57,365 bases of DNA from Bacteroidota bacterium (GTDB taxonomy: Bacteria > Bacteroidota > Ignavibacteria > Ignavibacteriales > Melioribacteraceae): the NCBI GenBank assembly GCA_023381535.1, contig JAMCSN010000263.1, positions 1 to 57,365 of the forward strand. Reading direction: 5' to 3'. Numbering within the stretch: position 1 is the stretch's first letter; each line of letters begins with the position of its first letter. A program made the translations under genes and the position numbers. Below the pieces are notes generated by a model. It searched no databases. It was given only the letters and a program-made list of their open reading frames with translations, and had not been told where the DNA came from. Below, one piece after another: positions 24,817-34,190 of the stretch.

Positions 24817-25686
24817 ATGGCATCACCAGCAATTGATAAGGTTGTTTCGCAAGTTTTCATCGAAAAAGCTCTGCAAGATTTTTATTGCCACGGCGGAACG
24901 TGTGCCGGATGGGAACGCAACGTTGTTGATCAGCCGGGTGCGGTAAAGAAAATTATCAGCAACGGCGCAGATAGAATTGCCGCTGGAATCGGTGTCGGTG
25001 AAGAACTCATTGACAAAGAGGTTGCGCGGATGATAGATCACACTTTATTAAAACCGGAAGCAACGCCGCAAGAGATTAAAAAACTTTGTGAGGAAGCCAG
25101 AACGTACGGTTTCGCTTCAGTGTGCATCAACCCGTGTTACGTTCCGATGTGCAAGGATTTGTTAAGCGGCTCCAAAGTAAAAGTTTGTACTGTAATCGGA
25201 TTTCCGTTGGGCTCGACAACGACGGAAGTAAAAAGGTACGAAGCGGAACAAGCATTGAAAAACGGCGCGCAGGAAGTTGACATGGTTATCAATGTCGGTA
25301 TGCTGAAACAGAAACAGCACGATTACGTGTTCAACGATATTAATCAAGTCGTTCTTGCGGCTAAAAAGTTTGGCGCGATTTGTAAAGTGATAATTGAAAC
25401 GGCTCTTCTTACCGATGAAGAAAAAATTGTAGCGTGTATGCTTTCGAAAAATGCAAAGGCTGATTTTGTGAAGACATCAACCGGATTCAGCAAAGGCGGA
25501 GCTACCGCAGGCGATGTTGCATTGATGAAATATGTTGTCGGTTCCACTGTTGGCGTAAAGGCATCGGGCGGAATTCGCACAACCGAAGATGCAAAACTTA
25601 TGATTGCAAGCGGCGCGGAAAGAATCGGCGCGAGCGCAAGTGTTAAAATTGTTAAAGGTGAGGCAGTTGCTGCCGGTGGATATTGA
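24817..25686 (+). CDS. deoC: Deoxyribose-phosphate aldolase, long form
   Basis: About 289 residues; ordinary DeoC has about 220. The aldolase core starts near residue 70 ('[23 protein letters not shown]'), with the Schiff-base lysine in '[16 protein letters not shown]' and the second lysine in '[11 protein letters not shown]'. It splits deoxyribose-5-phosphate into acetaldehyde and glyceraldehyde-3-phosphate. The extra N-terminus contains '[12 protein letters not shown]' and '[12 protein letters not shown]'. Such an extension could direct the enzyme into a microcompartment, in keeping with the shell genes at 15.6 kb, but this is inference. A TTG 6 bases upstream is an alternative start. Confidence 0.93.
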   Translation: MASPAIDKVVSQVFIEKALQDFYCHGGTCAGWERNVVDQPGAVKKIISNGADRIAAGIGVGEELIDKEVARMIDHTLLKPEATPQEIKKLCEEARTYGFASVCINPCYVPMCKDLLSGSKVKVCTVIGFPLGSTTTEVKRYEAEQALKNGAQEVDMVINVGMLKQKQHDYVFNDINQVVLAAKKFGAICKVIIETALLTDEEKIVACMLSKNAKADFVKTSTGFSKGGATAGDVALMKYVVGSTVGVKASGGIRTTEDAKLMIASGAERIGASASVKIVKGEAVAAGGY

Positions 25687-25789
25687 GGCAGCGGTCAGCT
25701 TTCAGTAAAGGCTTGTTAAATAATTTCAACAACTTAATTGAATATTTTCCGGATCATCCATTCATCATTAAATTAATTGCGAGTACAAA

Positions 25790-26014
25790 TTGGTTTTGGA
25801 TTTGCACGTAACACACACCGACGACGGATTTACGGCGGAAGTGCCATCGATAAAAGGCTGCGAAAGCTGGGCACACCAGGAAGACGAAGCAATTGATAAA
25901 ACCGTTCAACTTTTAAAATTTTATCTCCAAAGTTCTTCTGATAAAAAAATTATTGTTGATAGAGCCCGCCGAGAGCAAGCATTAACCGTCTATAAACTGA
26001 TATTTGACAAATGA
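25790..26014 (+). CDS. HicB-like small protein
   Basis: A 74-residue protein with the HicB/UPF0150 pattern 'DLHVTHTDDGFTAEVPSIKGCESWAHQEDEAIDKTVQLLKFYL'. There is no HicA toxin beside it and no DNA-binding C-terminal domain, so it is an orphan. The start is uncertain: TTG at 25790, without a strong ribosome-binding site. It ends overlapping the start of the RNA methyltransferase gene, suggesting a shared transcript. Confidence 0.6.
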   Translation: MVLDLHVTHTDDGFTAEVPSIKGCESWAHQEDEAIDKTVQLLKFYLQSSSDKKIIVDRARREQALTVYKLIFDK

Positions 26015-26604
26015 TGCGGAAGTTTAAGACGGACGAACGGCTGGAGAAAATCACGCAAACTTTGAAAGCCCGCCAGTTCTCGCTCAGAGTAGTCATGGAA
26101 AATATTCACGATCCGCACAATGTTAGCGCGGTGTTCCGCACGTGCGACGCTGTCGGTGTTCCTAAGATTAGTTTGCTCTATACATTTGAATCGTTTCCGA
26201 GAATCAGCAAAACCTCCTCGTCGTCCGCTAACAAATGGATTGAAACCGACAAATACAACGACACCGCAAAATGTTTTGATGAACTTCGTAAGCAAGGTTT
26301 TAAAATCTACGCCAGCATTTTGAATAAGAAAGCCGTGAACCTTTACGATATCGATCTAACGCAGAAGATTGCATTGGTATTTGGAAACGAGAAACGGGGT
26401 GTATCTCCTGAAGCAGAAAAAATGGCGGACGAAACTTTTTATATCCCGATGCGCGGAATGATTCAGAGTTTGAACGTTTCTGTTGCGGCTGCCGTTACTT
26501 TGTATGAAGCTCAGCGTCAGCGCCAGATAAAAAATCTTTATGGAAAAAGCGAGCTTGACAACGAACATTTGGAAAAACTGATTGATGAATGGTGCGACAA
26601 ATGA
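26011..26604 (+). CDS. SpoU/TrmH-family tRNA or rRNA 2'-O-methyltransferase
   Basis: A 197-residue SPOUT methyltransferase. The three SpoU motifs are present: 'VMENIHDPHNVSAVFRTCDAVGV', 'IALVFGNEKRGVSPEA' and 'IPMRGMIQSLNVSVAAAVTLYEA'. The last two build the knotted SAM site. The short N-terminus and the C-terminal helix recall TrmH (Gm18 of tRNA), but the exact target cannot be assigned. The gene overlaps aroA by 4 bases. Confidence 0.9.
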   Translation: MMRKFKTDERLEKITQTLKARQFSLRVVMENIHDPHNVSAVFRTCDAVGVPKISLLYTFESFPRISKTSSSSANKWIETDKYNDTAKCFDELRKQGFKIYASILNKKAVNLYDIDLTQKIALVFGNEKRGVSPEAEKMADETFYIPMRGMIQSLNVSVAAAVTLYEAQRQRQIKNLYGKSELDNEHLEKLIDEWCDK

Positions 26605-27881
26605 ATCAAAAGTTTGAAAACATAAAAACTCTGAAAGGTGAATTGAAACTTCCGGGCGACAAATCTATTTCCCACCGTTCGGTTATGTTTGCATCGATGG
26701 CGGGTGGTGTTTCAGTGATACGTAATTGTTCCGATTCCGAAGATGTGAGTTCTACGATCGAATGTTTCAAAAAGCTCGGATGCAAATTTGAATTTCAGAG
26801 TGACGAAATAAAAGTCACCGGCAGAGGATTCAAAGGATTCACTAAACCAGAAAGCGAGTTGTACGCCGGCAATTCCGGTACAACTACAAGATTGATAAGC
26901 GGAATTTTATCCGCTCAGGATTTTGAATCGGTAATTACCGGCGACGAATCACTATCGCAGCGGCCGATGAAAAGAATTGTTGAACCGTTGACAACGATGG
27001 GCGCTAATATTTCCGCAAATGAAAACGGTTTTCTCCCGTTAAGAATTAAACCGTCTGCATCATTGAAAGCTATAGACTATAAACTTCAAGTTGCGAGCGC
27101 ACAAGTTAAAAGTGCGATGATACTCTGCGCCATTCATTTGGAGGATGAGAGTGTTATCACCGAGCATGTCCCGACAAGAAACCACACAGAGAAACTTCTT
27201 AAGCTGCGAACGGAACAAATGGCAGAAGGAACAAAAATTTTTGTTTCGAAGGAAAATTATCCTGCACCGTTTAACATAACTGTTCCTTCCGATATTTCAA
27301 GCGCGGCATTTTTTATGGTTCTTGCATTGTTAACACACGATTCGCAAATCGTGATTAAGAATGTTTCGCTGAACGAAACGAGAACCGGTGTCATTCAAGT
27401 CTTAAAAAATATGGGTGGAAAAATCTTGATCGAGAATGAAAGTTTGGAAAACGGCGAGCCGGTTGGCGACTTGAGAATCTTTTCAAGCAAACTGAAGAAC
27501 GTTGAGATTCCCCACGAAATTATTCCGAACATTATTGATGAGATTCCAATTCTTTCGGTTGCCGGTGTTTTTGCCGAAGGAAATTTCAAAGTTACAAATG
27601 CAAAAGAACTGCGCGTTAAAGAATCGGATCGAATCAAATCTCTCTGCACGAATTTTGCGAGAGTAGGTTTATCAGTCAACGAATTTGAAGACGGATTTGA
27701 ACTGAGCGGGAAACTTTCCGATTCGCACACAAACTTCAAGAGTTTTGGTGATCACAGAATCGCGATGGCTTTCGCGGTTATGAGCATGCTCTTGAAAAAC
27801 GGCGGCACAGTCGAAGACTTTGAATGCGTTGGAATTTCCAATCCCAACTTTTTGGATCAGATAAGTAAACTTTCTAATTGA
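26601..27881 (+). CDS. aroA: 3-phosphoshikimate 1-carboxyvinyltransferase (EPSP synthase)
   Basis: About 426 residues. It joins shikimate-3-phosphate and PEP in aromatic amino-acid synthesis. Signatures: 'LKLPGDKSISHRSVMFASMAGG' near the N-terminus, 'YAGNSGTTTRLISGIL', 'SQRPMKRIVEPLTTMGANI' and 'ELRVKESDRIKSLCTNF'. The ATG at 26601 overlaps the methyltransferase stop (ATGA) and fits the family N-terminus; an ATG at 26589 adds only four residues. Confidence 0.97.
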   Translation: MNQKFENIKTLKGELKLPGDKSISHRSVMFASMAGGVSVIRNCSDSEDVSSTIECFKKLGCKFEFQSDEIKVTGRGFKGFTKPESELYAGNSGTTTRLISGILSAQDFESVITGDESLSQRPMKRIVEPLTTMGANISANENGFLPLRIKPSASLKAIDYKLQVASAQVKSAMILCAIHLEDESVITEHVPTRNHTEKLLKLRTEQMAEGTKIFVSKENYPAPFNITVPSDISSAAFFMVLALLTHDSQIVIKNVSLNETRTGVIQVLKNMGGKILIENESLENGEPVGDLRIFSSKLKNVEIPHEIIPNIIDEIPILSVAGVFAEGNFKVTNAKELRVKESDRIKSLCTNFARVGLSVNEFEDGFELSGKLSDSHTNFKSFGDHRIAMAFAVMSMLLKNGGTVEDFECVGISNPNFLDQISKLSN

Positions 27882-27911
27882 TGTAACTACAATTCATGTG
27901 CAGACCGAATA

Positions 27912-29543
27912 CTACAATTCCAAAATTTGGTGTTCAAACTTATTGACAGCTAATTCATTGAACATCCACTTCACAATGTCCATTCCGTATTTGTTGGCAA
28001 AGTAAAGCCAATTAAGTTCGCGTTCCTGGAGATTGTTATTCGGGAAGAGAACATTTCTCACTTTGCTGATCTGCCGGATCGTGGATTCGTATTTCCGTTT
28101 CTCCGAATCATGCGCTTTTGATTTCAAGTAGGTTAACGTTTCCTCGATGCGCTGTTTGGATTTGGTCATTAAATCCGAAAGCGTTTTATCAATGACCGGA
28201 AGCTTTTGTGCGAGCGGATCGAGCGATGCTTCGATATCGTTAGCGGCATTTTGAAACAGTGTTTCAAGATTTATTTCCGATGAAGCCGCCAATATTTTTT
28301 GTATCAGCGCATTCTCTTCGGTGAAGATGTCAACATACTCCAAATTATTTTTTTCTAGAATTGCCTGAACACCTTTTTCAACAATTGTTGCCGATGAGCG
28401 GGGATAGATGAACGGTTCTTCGATGCCATAAATTTTATACAGCGGTGAAACTTGTGCAAAGTAGCTGATCTCTCCGGGACCGCCGACATAAAACGCAGTA
28501 GGGAAAAGGTAATCCTGGCAGATGGGTCGCAGTAAAACATTCGGACTAAATTTTTCCGGATTTAATTCAAGCTGAGCAAGAAGTTCCTCGCGTGAAAACT
28601 TTTTACGTTTTCCTTTAAGCCGGTACTCGCCGGTGTCGGTTGGTTCGACGGATAACCTCTCATGCTCTTCAACGTAAAATAAATTTATCGGTTTAACTTT
28701 TACCTGTGCGTGATAAAGATCTTCCAACTCGGCGCTGCGTTCTACCAAAAAGCTGGTGTGATTGCCGAATTCAGAAATCTCTTTTGAAAAGATCGGAACC
28801 AGGAGACGTTTAACGGCTTGATCTGTAGGGTTGAAAACAATTAGACCGAACTCATCAAAAAGACGGATCATCATTTCGCGGAACGTTTCCAGAAATGTTT
28901 TACCCGGTTGATAAATCGACTTCACAAAATCGAGCAGCGGAACCTTGAACTCGGTATCTCTCAATCCGGCGGCAAGATCGTTAATAGTTTTTTCGAGATT
29001 AGCGTTAAACTTCAGTTCGGCAATCGAACCTCTGTTAACTTCTTCAAGCTGCCCATCGTCATATTGCAAATTTAAAATCTGATTTTCGTTATTTAGAATG
29101 GATGACGTTCTAACTTCTTCATAATCGTGGTCGTCGCCTTCGAGCCAGAAGATCGGTACAAAATTGAAACCATCGTAATTTTCTTTTAGATAGCTGCAAA
29201 GCTTAATTGCCGTTATCGATTTGAAGAATGTATAAAGCGGGCCGCCGAAAATACCAAGCTGCTGTCCGGTTACTACGGCAATTGTTTTTTCGGAATAGAG
29301 CAAGTCGATGTTCTGCTGAGTCTGTTTGGAAAGTCTCTGATTGCTGTACTGTGCCTTGATTATATTTGCTACTGCTGACCGGTTCGGCATTTCGCGTTCG
29401 CTGATCCTCTGAAAGAACGGCTGATATTTTTCAACATCTCGGAAATTCTTGCCATAAAATCTCTCGACGTTGTCGGGCTCATAGATGTAATCAAGAAAGA
29501 GATTTTGATGGGTGGGGATATCAGAAAAATTAATGTACATCAC
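27912..29543 (-). CDS. bshC: Bacillithiol synthase (cysteine-adding enzyme)
   Basis: A 543-residue BshC protein, which adds cysteine to glucosaminyl-malate in the last step of bacillithiol synthesis. Recognisable segments: 'IAVVTGQQLGIFGGPLYTFFKSITAIKLC', 'FVPIFWLEGDDHDYEEV' and 'RPICQDYLFPTAFYVGGPGEISYFAQV'. The C-terminal third is coiled-coil. Its presence implies that bacillithiol is the low-molecular-weight thiol, as in many Bacteroidota and Chlorobi. bshA and bshB are not in this window. Confidence 0.93.
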   Translation of the reverse strand: MMYINFSDIPTHQNLFLDYIYEPDNVERFYGKNFRDVEKYQPFFQRISEREMPNRSAVANIIKAQYSNQRLSKQTQQNIDLLYSEKTIAVVTGQQLGIFGGPLYTFFKSITAIKLCSYLKENYDGFNFVPIFWLEGDDHDYEEVRTSSILNNENQILNLQYDDGQLEEVNRGSIAELKFNANLEKTINDLAAGLRDTEFKVPLLDFVKSIYQPGKTFLETFREMMIRLFDEFGLIVFNPTDQAVKRLLVPIFSKEISEFGNHTSFLVERSAELEDLYHAQVKVKPINLFYVEEHERLSVEPTDTGEYRLKGKRKKFSREELLAQLELNPEKFSPNVLLRPICQDYLFPTAFYVGGPGEISYFAQVSPLYKIYGIEEPFIYPRSSATIVEKGVQAILEKNNLEYVDIFTEENALIQKILAASSEINLETLFQNAANDIEASLDPLAQKLPVIDKTLSDLMTKSKQRIEETLTYLKSKAHDSEKRKYESTIRQISKVRNVLFPNNNLQERELNWLYFANKYGMDIVKWMFNELAVNKFEHQILEL

Positions 29544-29689
29544 TTCTCCACATATAGTTATTGAACTATCATTTTGAACGCAAGACCGTTCCTTTTAATT
29601 CCCTATACAAAACTCGAACAATTGCGCTTGTAATGTATAAATTTTTTGGTTCATTTTTTAGATGGCGGGGAGAGGCGTTAAATATCACG

Positions 29690-31630
29690 TTAAGAAAAGC
29701 TTGTTTCAATCTGTTCGATTTGGTGACTGAGGTGCGCCCATCTTGAATATTCTTCTTCCAGCCTCTTCTTGGTTTCTTCGTAGTCAATGTTTTTTGATTT
29801 TGCCAATTCCGGGTTACTGAAAATTTTCGGATTGGCAAGCTCTGTTTCCAAGACACTTTTTTTTATTTCCAAATTGCCGATTGATTTTTCGCATGCCGTC
29901 AATTCTTTCTTGAGATCTTTCGTCAGTTCAAATTTCTTCTGCCGGAGTTCGGCTTCGTAACGCTTTTGATCCTTGCGGGTAATCTTTGCGGTTTGCTGAT
30001 CATCGTTGTCGATTACTTCTTCAATAATTTCTTCTCTTTTCTGAAGATAATATTCAATACCGCCGATGAAAATTTTGGCTTGCTGGTTCCGGATTTCCAA
30101 AATTTTGTTGGCAATCGGTCGTAGGAAATCGATATCGTGAGAAACGATTATAAGTGTGCCGGTAAACTCGGAAAGCGCCCTCTGTAAAACTTCTTTCGAC
30201 GAATAATCCAAATGGTTCGTCGGTTCATCAAGAATAATGAGATTACTCTCGGTTAAAAGTAATTTTGCCAGCGCAACTCTGCTTTTTTCTCCACCGGAAA
30301 GAACGCCGACCTTTTTGAAAACATCATCGCCGGAAAAAAGAAAAGAGCCGAGTATCGTTCGGATTTGTCCCGGTGTCAAATCAATTTTTGTGTCGTCAAG
30401 TGTATCGATTAAATCTTTGTCGGGATCGAGCGAATCCGCCACCTCTTGTTCGTAATATGAAACGACTGTGTTGTGACCATAGTTAACTTTTCCGGAAGTC
30501 GGCGCAAGTTTGTGACCGATTATCTTTGCAAGCGTAGTTTTGCCCGCGCCGTTTGGACCAACAATTGCAATCTTGTCGCCGCGTTCTATCTGCAAGTTCA
30601 CTTCGGTAAGAACTTTTAATTCACCGTACAACTTTGAAACGTTTGTCAGTTCAACCGGTACAATTCCGCTTTTGGGTGGCTCCGGAAATCTGAGATCAAT
30701 CTTTTTTTCTTCTTCCGAGATTGAAACCGTGTCTAACTTTTCAAGCTGCTTAATTCTGCTTTGAACTTGTTTTGCTTTTGTAGCTTTGTACCGGAAACGC
30801 TCGATGAATTTTTCCGTCTCGCGAATTTTCTTCTCACGGTTTTTTTGAAGAATTCTCAAGTGAATTTCGCGTTCGTCTTTGAACTTCAAGTAAGCATCAT
30901 AATTGCCGGGGAAAAAACCGATTTGTTTGTCAAAGACTTCCAGCGTTTTTGCCGTGACCTTATTCACAAAATGTCTATCGTGCGAAACGATCAACAGTCC
31001 GCCCTTAAAATTTTGTAAAAACTCTTCCAGCCATGTTAATGTATCGATATCCAAATGGTTCGTCGGTTCGTCCAACAAAATCAAATCGTTATCGGCAAGA
31101 AGAATTTTAGCGAGCTGAATTCGCATCTGCCAACCACCGGAAAATTCTTCCGTTCTACGAAAGAAATCTCTTTCTTTGAATCCAAGTCCCATCAAAATTT
31201 TTTCGATTTTTGAATCCGCCGAATAGAAATCAATTTCTTCCTTCTTATGATGAATCTCTCCCAACTCTTCCAACAGTTCGTTCCTGTCGTCTTCACCGAT
31301 TGCATCATCATTCAACCCGTCAACAATTTCTCTCTCACGCAGATCTAAAGTTTTTATGTCTTGAAGCGCGGATTTCACTTCATCCAATAAAGAAAATCCT
31401 TTGAACGAAATTGAATCTTGTGGAAGGTAGCCGAGACGAATTCCTTTCTGCTTTTTGATTACACCCGACTCGGGTAATTCCAATCCATAGAGAAGTTTAA
31501 GGAAGGTTGACTTACCAGTTCCGTTTGAACCGACAAGAGCAGTTTTATCGTGCTTGCCGATTTTTAGGTTGACGCCCTCGAAAAGGTTCTCGCCGGTAAA
31601 TTGAACGGATAAATTTTTTATATCAATCAT
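29690..31630 (-). CDS. ABC-F family ATPase
   Basis: A 646-residue protein with two ABC ATPase domains and no membrane segments. First domain: 'LVGSNGTGKSTFLKLLYGL', 'EFSGGWQMRIQLAKILLADNDLILLDEPTNHLDI'. Second: 'IVGPNGAGKTTLAKIIGHKL', 'VLSGGEKSRVALAKLLLTESNLIILDEPTNHLDY'. The linker between them (about residues 250-330) is the charged P-site tRNA interaction motif region. The C-terminal 120 residues form a coiled coil as in Uup. ABC-F proteins act on ribosomes; Uup-like roles in DNA integrity are also reported. Confidence 0.92.
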   Translation of the reverse strand: MIDIKNLSVQFTGENLFEGVNLKIGKHDKTALVGSNGTGKSTFLKLLYGLELPESGVIKKQKGIRLGYLPQDSISFKGFSLLDEVKSALQDIKTLDLREREIVDGLNDDAIGEDDRNELLEELGEIHHKKEEIDFYSADSKIEKILMGLGFKERDFFRRTEEFSGGWQMRIQLAKILLADNDLILLDEPTNHLDIDTLTWLEEFLQNFKGGLLIVSHDRHFVNKVTAKTLEVFDKQIGFFPGNYDAYLKFKDEREIHLRILQKNREKKIRETEKFIERFRYKATKAKQVQSRIKQLEKLDTVSISEEEKKIDLRFPEPPKSGIVPVELTNVSKLYGELKVLTEVNLQIERGDKIAIVGPNGAGKTTLAKIIGHKLAPTSGKVNYGHNTVVSYYEQEVADSLDPDKDLIDTLDDTKIDLTPGQIRTILGSFLFSGDDVFKKVGVLSGGEKSRVALAKLLLTESNLIILDEPTNHLDYSSKEVLQRALSEFTGTLIIVSHDIDFLRPIANKILEIRNQQAKIFIGGIEYYLQKREEIIEEVIDNDDQQTAKITRKDQKRYEAELRQKKFELTKDLKKELTACEKSIGNLEIKKSVLETELANPKIFSNPELAKSKNIDYEETKKRLEEEYSRWAHLSHQIEQIETSFS

Positions 31631-31669
31631 TAGTTAACTGCAAGCAACAAGCTACAAGATTTATGAATT

Positions 31670-33895
31670 CTATTTTCTAATAACGGCGACTTTGGACGTG
31701 GTAATGTTGTTCGCTTCGTCGTCGTTGGCAACAATAATGTAAACACCGGATGGAACAAGATTACCATCATCGTCTCTACCGTCCCAAAAAGCTACTTTGC
31801 CGCCGGGTGATTTGAAATCGCGAATCAAATTGCCGCTAATGCTGAGTATCCTGATGTTGCTGTTTTTAATTAAGCCGTCAATTGTTAGCGAATTTGCTTC
31901 GCCGTCTTTCAGCAGAAGGGGATTCGGATAAACGAAAAGTTTGCTGAAACTTTCAACCGGTTGAATTGACGGAGTTGCCAGCTCTGCAAGACCGAAATCC
32001 GTTCCGATATAAACTATTCCGTTCTTCGGATCGAATGCAATGCTTTTTATTTCATCGCTCGGCAGCGGGCTATTGCTCGAATTGTATTGATCAACAAGCT
32101 GAACTCCGTCGGGCGACAAAATGAAAATTCCTTGATCGGTACCAATCCATTTTTGATTGAGCGGATCGACAGCAATACATGTTACGTTTTGATCCCTGAG
32201 CGCAATTCCCAAACTGCCTGTTAAACTTTTCTTTGGATTATTAAGATCGGTAATTACGTTCACGCCGATGTTTGTTCCGATCCATAAACTTTGCTTGCGA
32301 TCAATTGCAAGGCAGGAGATCAAATCGCTTATCAGCCCGTCGCTTTTGCTGATGTATCCTTGCGTATCGTCGTTAAGATTATCAAACGTTTTATTCTCAT
32401 TGAAATAATAAATACCGCGGTTGCCGTTCATTACGCTAAACCATTTCGTATTGTTCTGATCGATCACCAGTTTATCAAGCAAGTCAGAAGTTGTTAACAC
32501 CGGATTTGTAAATGAATAGTGGTACCACTTATTTTGTTTCGTAAGAACGCTTAACTGTTTTCTTGTTGCAGATTGAAGATTCGTCATCCAAACGTTTCCT
32601 TTGGAATCCGTCTTGGCATCAGTGATTACAACGAAATTTGTGTCGCTGGGAATTCCGACCAATCCACTGTTGCTCTTATTGTAAGTAGTCAGTGTATTAT
32701 TTTTGAATATTGTTATTCCTTGTCCCCAGTTGCATAGATAAACGGCAGAATCAGGCCCGGCAAAAACATTATAATATGAATTCGTCGGCAGTTGCGGGTA
32801 TCCTTGCACGTCGTATGTTTTCCAGTTTGATCCGTCGAACTTAAAAAATCCAACGCCGGTTACGTCCTTTCCGGTTGCGACCCATAGCTGTCCCAATGGG
32901 TCAACGGAAAGATTTACAAATGAATTGCTTGAAGGGCCGTTCGGATAAATCAATCTAGACGCTCCGTTCCTCAATTCGATCAAACCGCCGGATGACGAAA
33001 CGTAAATGGTTTGAGAGGACGATACATCAACCGAACTAAAACTTAGATTCTGGTTTGAGTAAACAGTGTTCACGTTTCCGTTTGAATATTGAAATAGATC
33101 ATGAATACCGGCTAAATAGAGAATGTTGCCGGAGACGGTCATATCGTTGATCATAACTCCTTGGAGAATAAACGGCTGCCATGAATTGTTCGCAAAAGTA
33201 AAAACACCGTTTGAAGTAGCCAGCAAAATTTGTCCGTTAAAGCTAAGAATCCGCGAAGCGGACTGAACATTTATGTTTGAGCCGAAAGAATAATTGTTCC
33301 ATGATTCCGGTGCAGATAAATTTGTTGCGCCCGGTTTCTGAACTGCAACTCCGTTGTCTGTTACCGCATAAACCAGAGACGACTTATAAGCGCTGACCAC
33401 TCTTGTCTGTGCCGGAAAGGAACCGAGTTTCAGAAATGAATCGTAAAATGAAAATGTTTTTGTGCTGATGATTGATAGCCCGAAATCAAACGATACGAAA
33501 GCCGTATCGCCTTTAACAAAAATATCGTTGATCTGTTTCTGAGTATTATTCGAATTGAAGATATCTATTATCTTCGTAATAGAATTATCTGCCGGATCGA
33601 CAATGTTGATAAAACCTTCTTTCGAGCCGAGCCAAATTCTGTTTGACGGATCGACATCAATTGCGCTTAATCCCTGACTGCTCAATCCGTCTGCTTTTGT
33701 GTAGGTCGTGTAAGTGCTGTCGGACGGATTGAATCTAAAAACCCCGCCGCCCGTAGCAGCCCAAGCAGAATTACCAACTGTAACCGCAGCTTTAACATCT
33801 TTTAAGTCGGAATAAATTTTCCATTGCCCGATCGATTGGGCGATGATTTGAGATGCAACTAGAAATACTGCAATAAGAACTCTTAGTGTTCGCAT
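31670..33895 (-). CDS. PorZ-like beta-propeller protein with a FlgD-like sorting domain
   Basis: A 741-residue exported protein with a signal peptide (MRTLRVLIAVFLVASQIIAQ). Residues 20-650 contain many two-component-regulator propeller repeats ('NRIWLGSKEGFINIV', 'GQLWVATGKDVTGVGFF', 'QSLWIGTNIGVNVI', 'GIVYIGTDFGLAEL'). The last 85 residues (FVYPNPLLLKDGEANSLTID... GRDDDGNLVPSGVYIIVANDD) are a FlgD-like Ig/type IX-secretion-type C-terminal domain. The arrangement resembles PorZ, a surface component of type IX secretion in Bacteroidota, but equivalence is not proven. Confidence 0.85.
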   Translation of the reverse strand: MRTLRVLIAVFLVASQIIAQSIGQWKIYSDLKDVKAAVTVGNSAWAATGGGVFRFNPSDSTYTTYTKADGLSSQGLSAIDVDPSNRIWLGSKEGFINIVDPADNSITKIIDIFNSNNTQKQINDIFVKGDTAFVSFDFGLSIISTKTFSFYDSFLKLGSFPAQTRVVSAYKSSLVYAVTDNGVAVQKPGATNLSAPESWNNYSFGSNINVQSASRILSFNGQILLATSNGVFTFANNSWQPFILQGVMINDMTVSGNILYLAGIHDLFQYSNGNVNTVYSNQNLSFSSVDVSSSQTIYVSSSGGLIELRNGASRLIYPNGPSSNSFVNLSVDPLGQLWVATGKDVTGVGFFKFDGSNWKTYDVQGYPQLPTNSYYNVFAGPDSAVYLCNWGQGITIFKNNTLTTYNKSNSGLVGIPSDTNFVVITDAKTDSKGNVWMTNLQSATRKQLSVLTKQNKWYHYSFTNPVLTTSDLLDKLVIDQNNTKWFSVMNGNRGIYYFNENKTFDNLNDDTQGYISKSDGLISDLISCLAIDRKQSLWIGTNIGVNVITDLNNPKKSLTGSLGIALRDQNVTCIAVDPLNQKWIGTDQGIFILSPDGVQLVDQYNSSNSPLPSDEIKSIAFDPKNGIVYIGTDFGLAELATPSIQPVESFSKLFVYPNPLLLKDGEANSLTIDGLIKNSNIRILSISGNLIRDFKSPGGKVAFWDGRDDDGNLVPSGVYIIVANDDEANNITTSKVAVIRK

Positions 33896-34040
33896 TTGTT
33901 CCTCAAATAAGTGGGATGATTCATTGTAAAGATGTTGATCAAATATAACTTCTAAAGTGTGAACAAAAAGAGTAAATATTGTCCGATAGTCGGTCCCTAT
34001 TGATGGAGTTTATTTTAAAGCCGACAATAAAATAATATTT

Positions 34041-34190
34041 ATTGGAATATTTTACTACTTAAAAAACGTTCCGAAAGAATTTTTGTTATGCCCCGATGCC
34101 CCGCCTTGGAAAAGTGTATTCCGTCTCCAAATAAGTAAAATGATTTTGCATCATGTGAGATGGGCAGAACTTCACCACTGAAGTGAATTG
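34041..34190 (-). pseudogene. Remnant of an SGNH/GDSL hydrolase C-terminus
   Basis: On the minus strand one frame reads VLPISHDAKSFYLFGDGIHF followed by SKAGHRGITKILSERFLSS. The 'DGIHFSKAGH' motif supplies the Asp-His pair of the last conserved block of SGNH-family esterases and acyltransferases. No upstream part of such a gene exists; the PHP gene stop lies immediately before. The remaining 33896-34040 stretch has no gene I can see. Confidence 0.5.

Noticed and set aside
34165..34190. Terminator hairpin after the PHP gene (ACTTCA/TGAAGT)
   Set aside because: The stem is only six pairs and is not followed by a T-run on the relevant strand.
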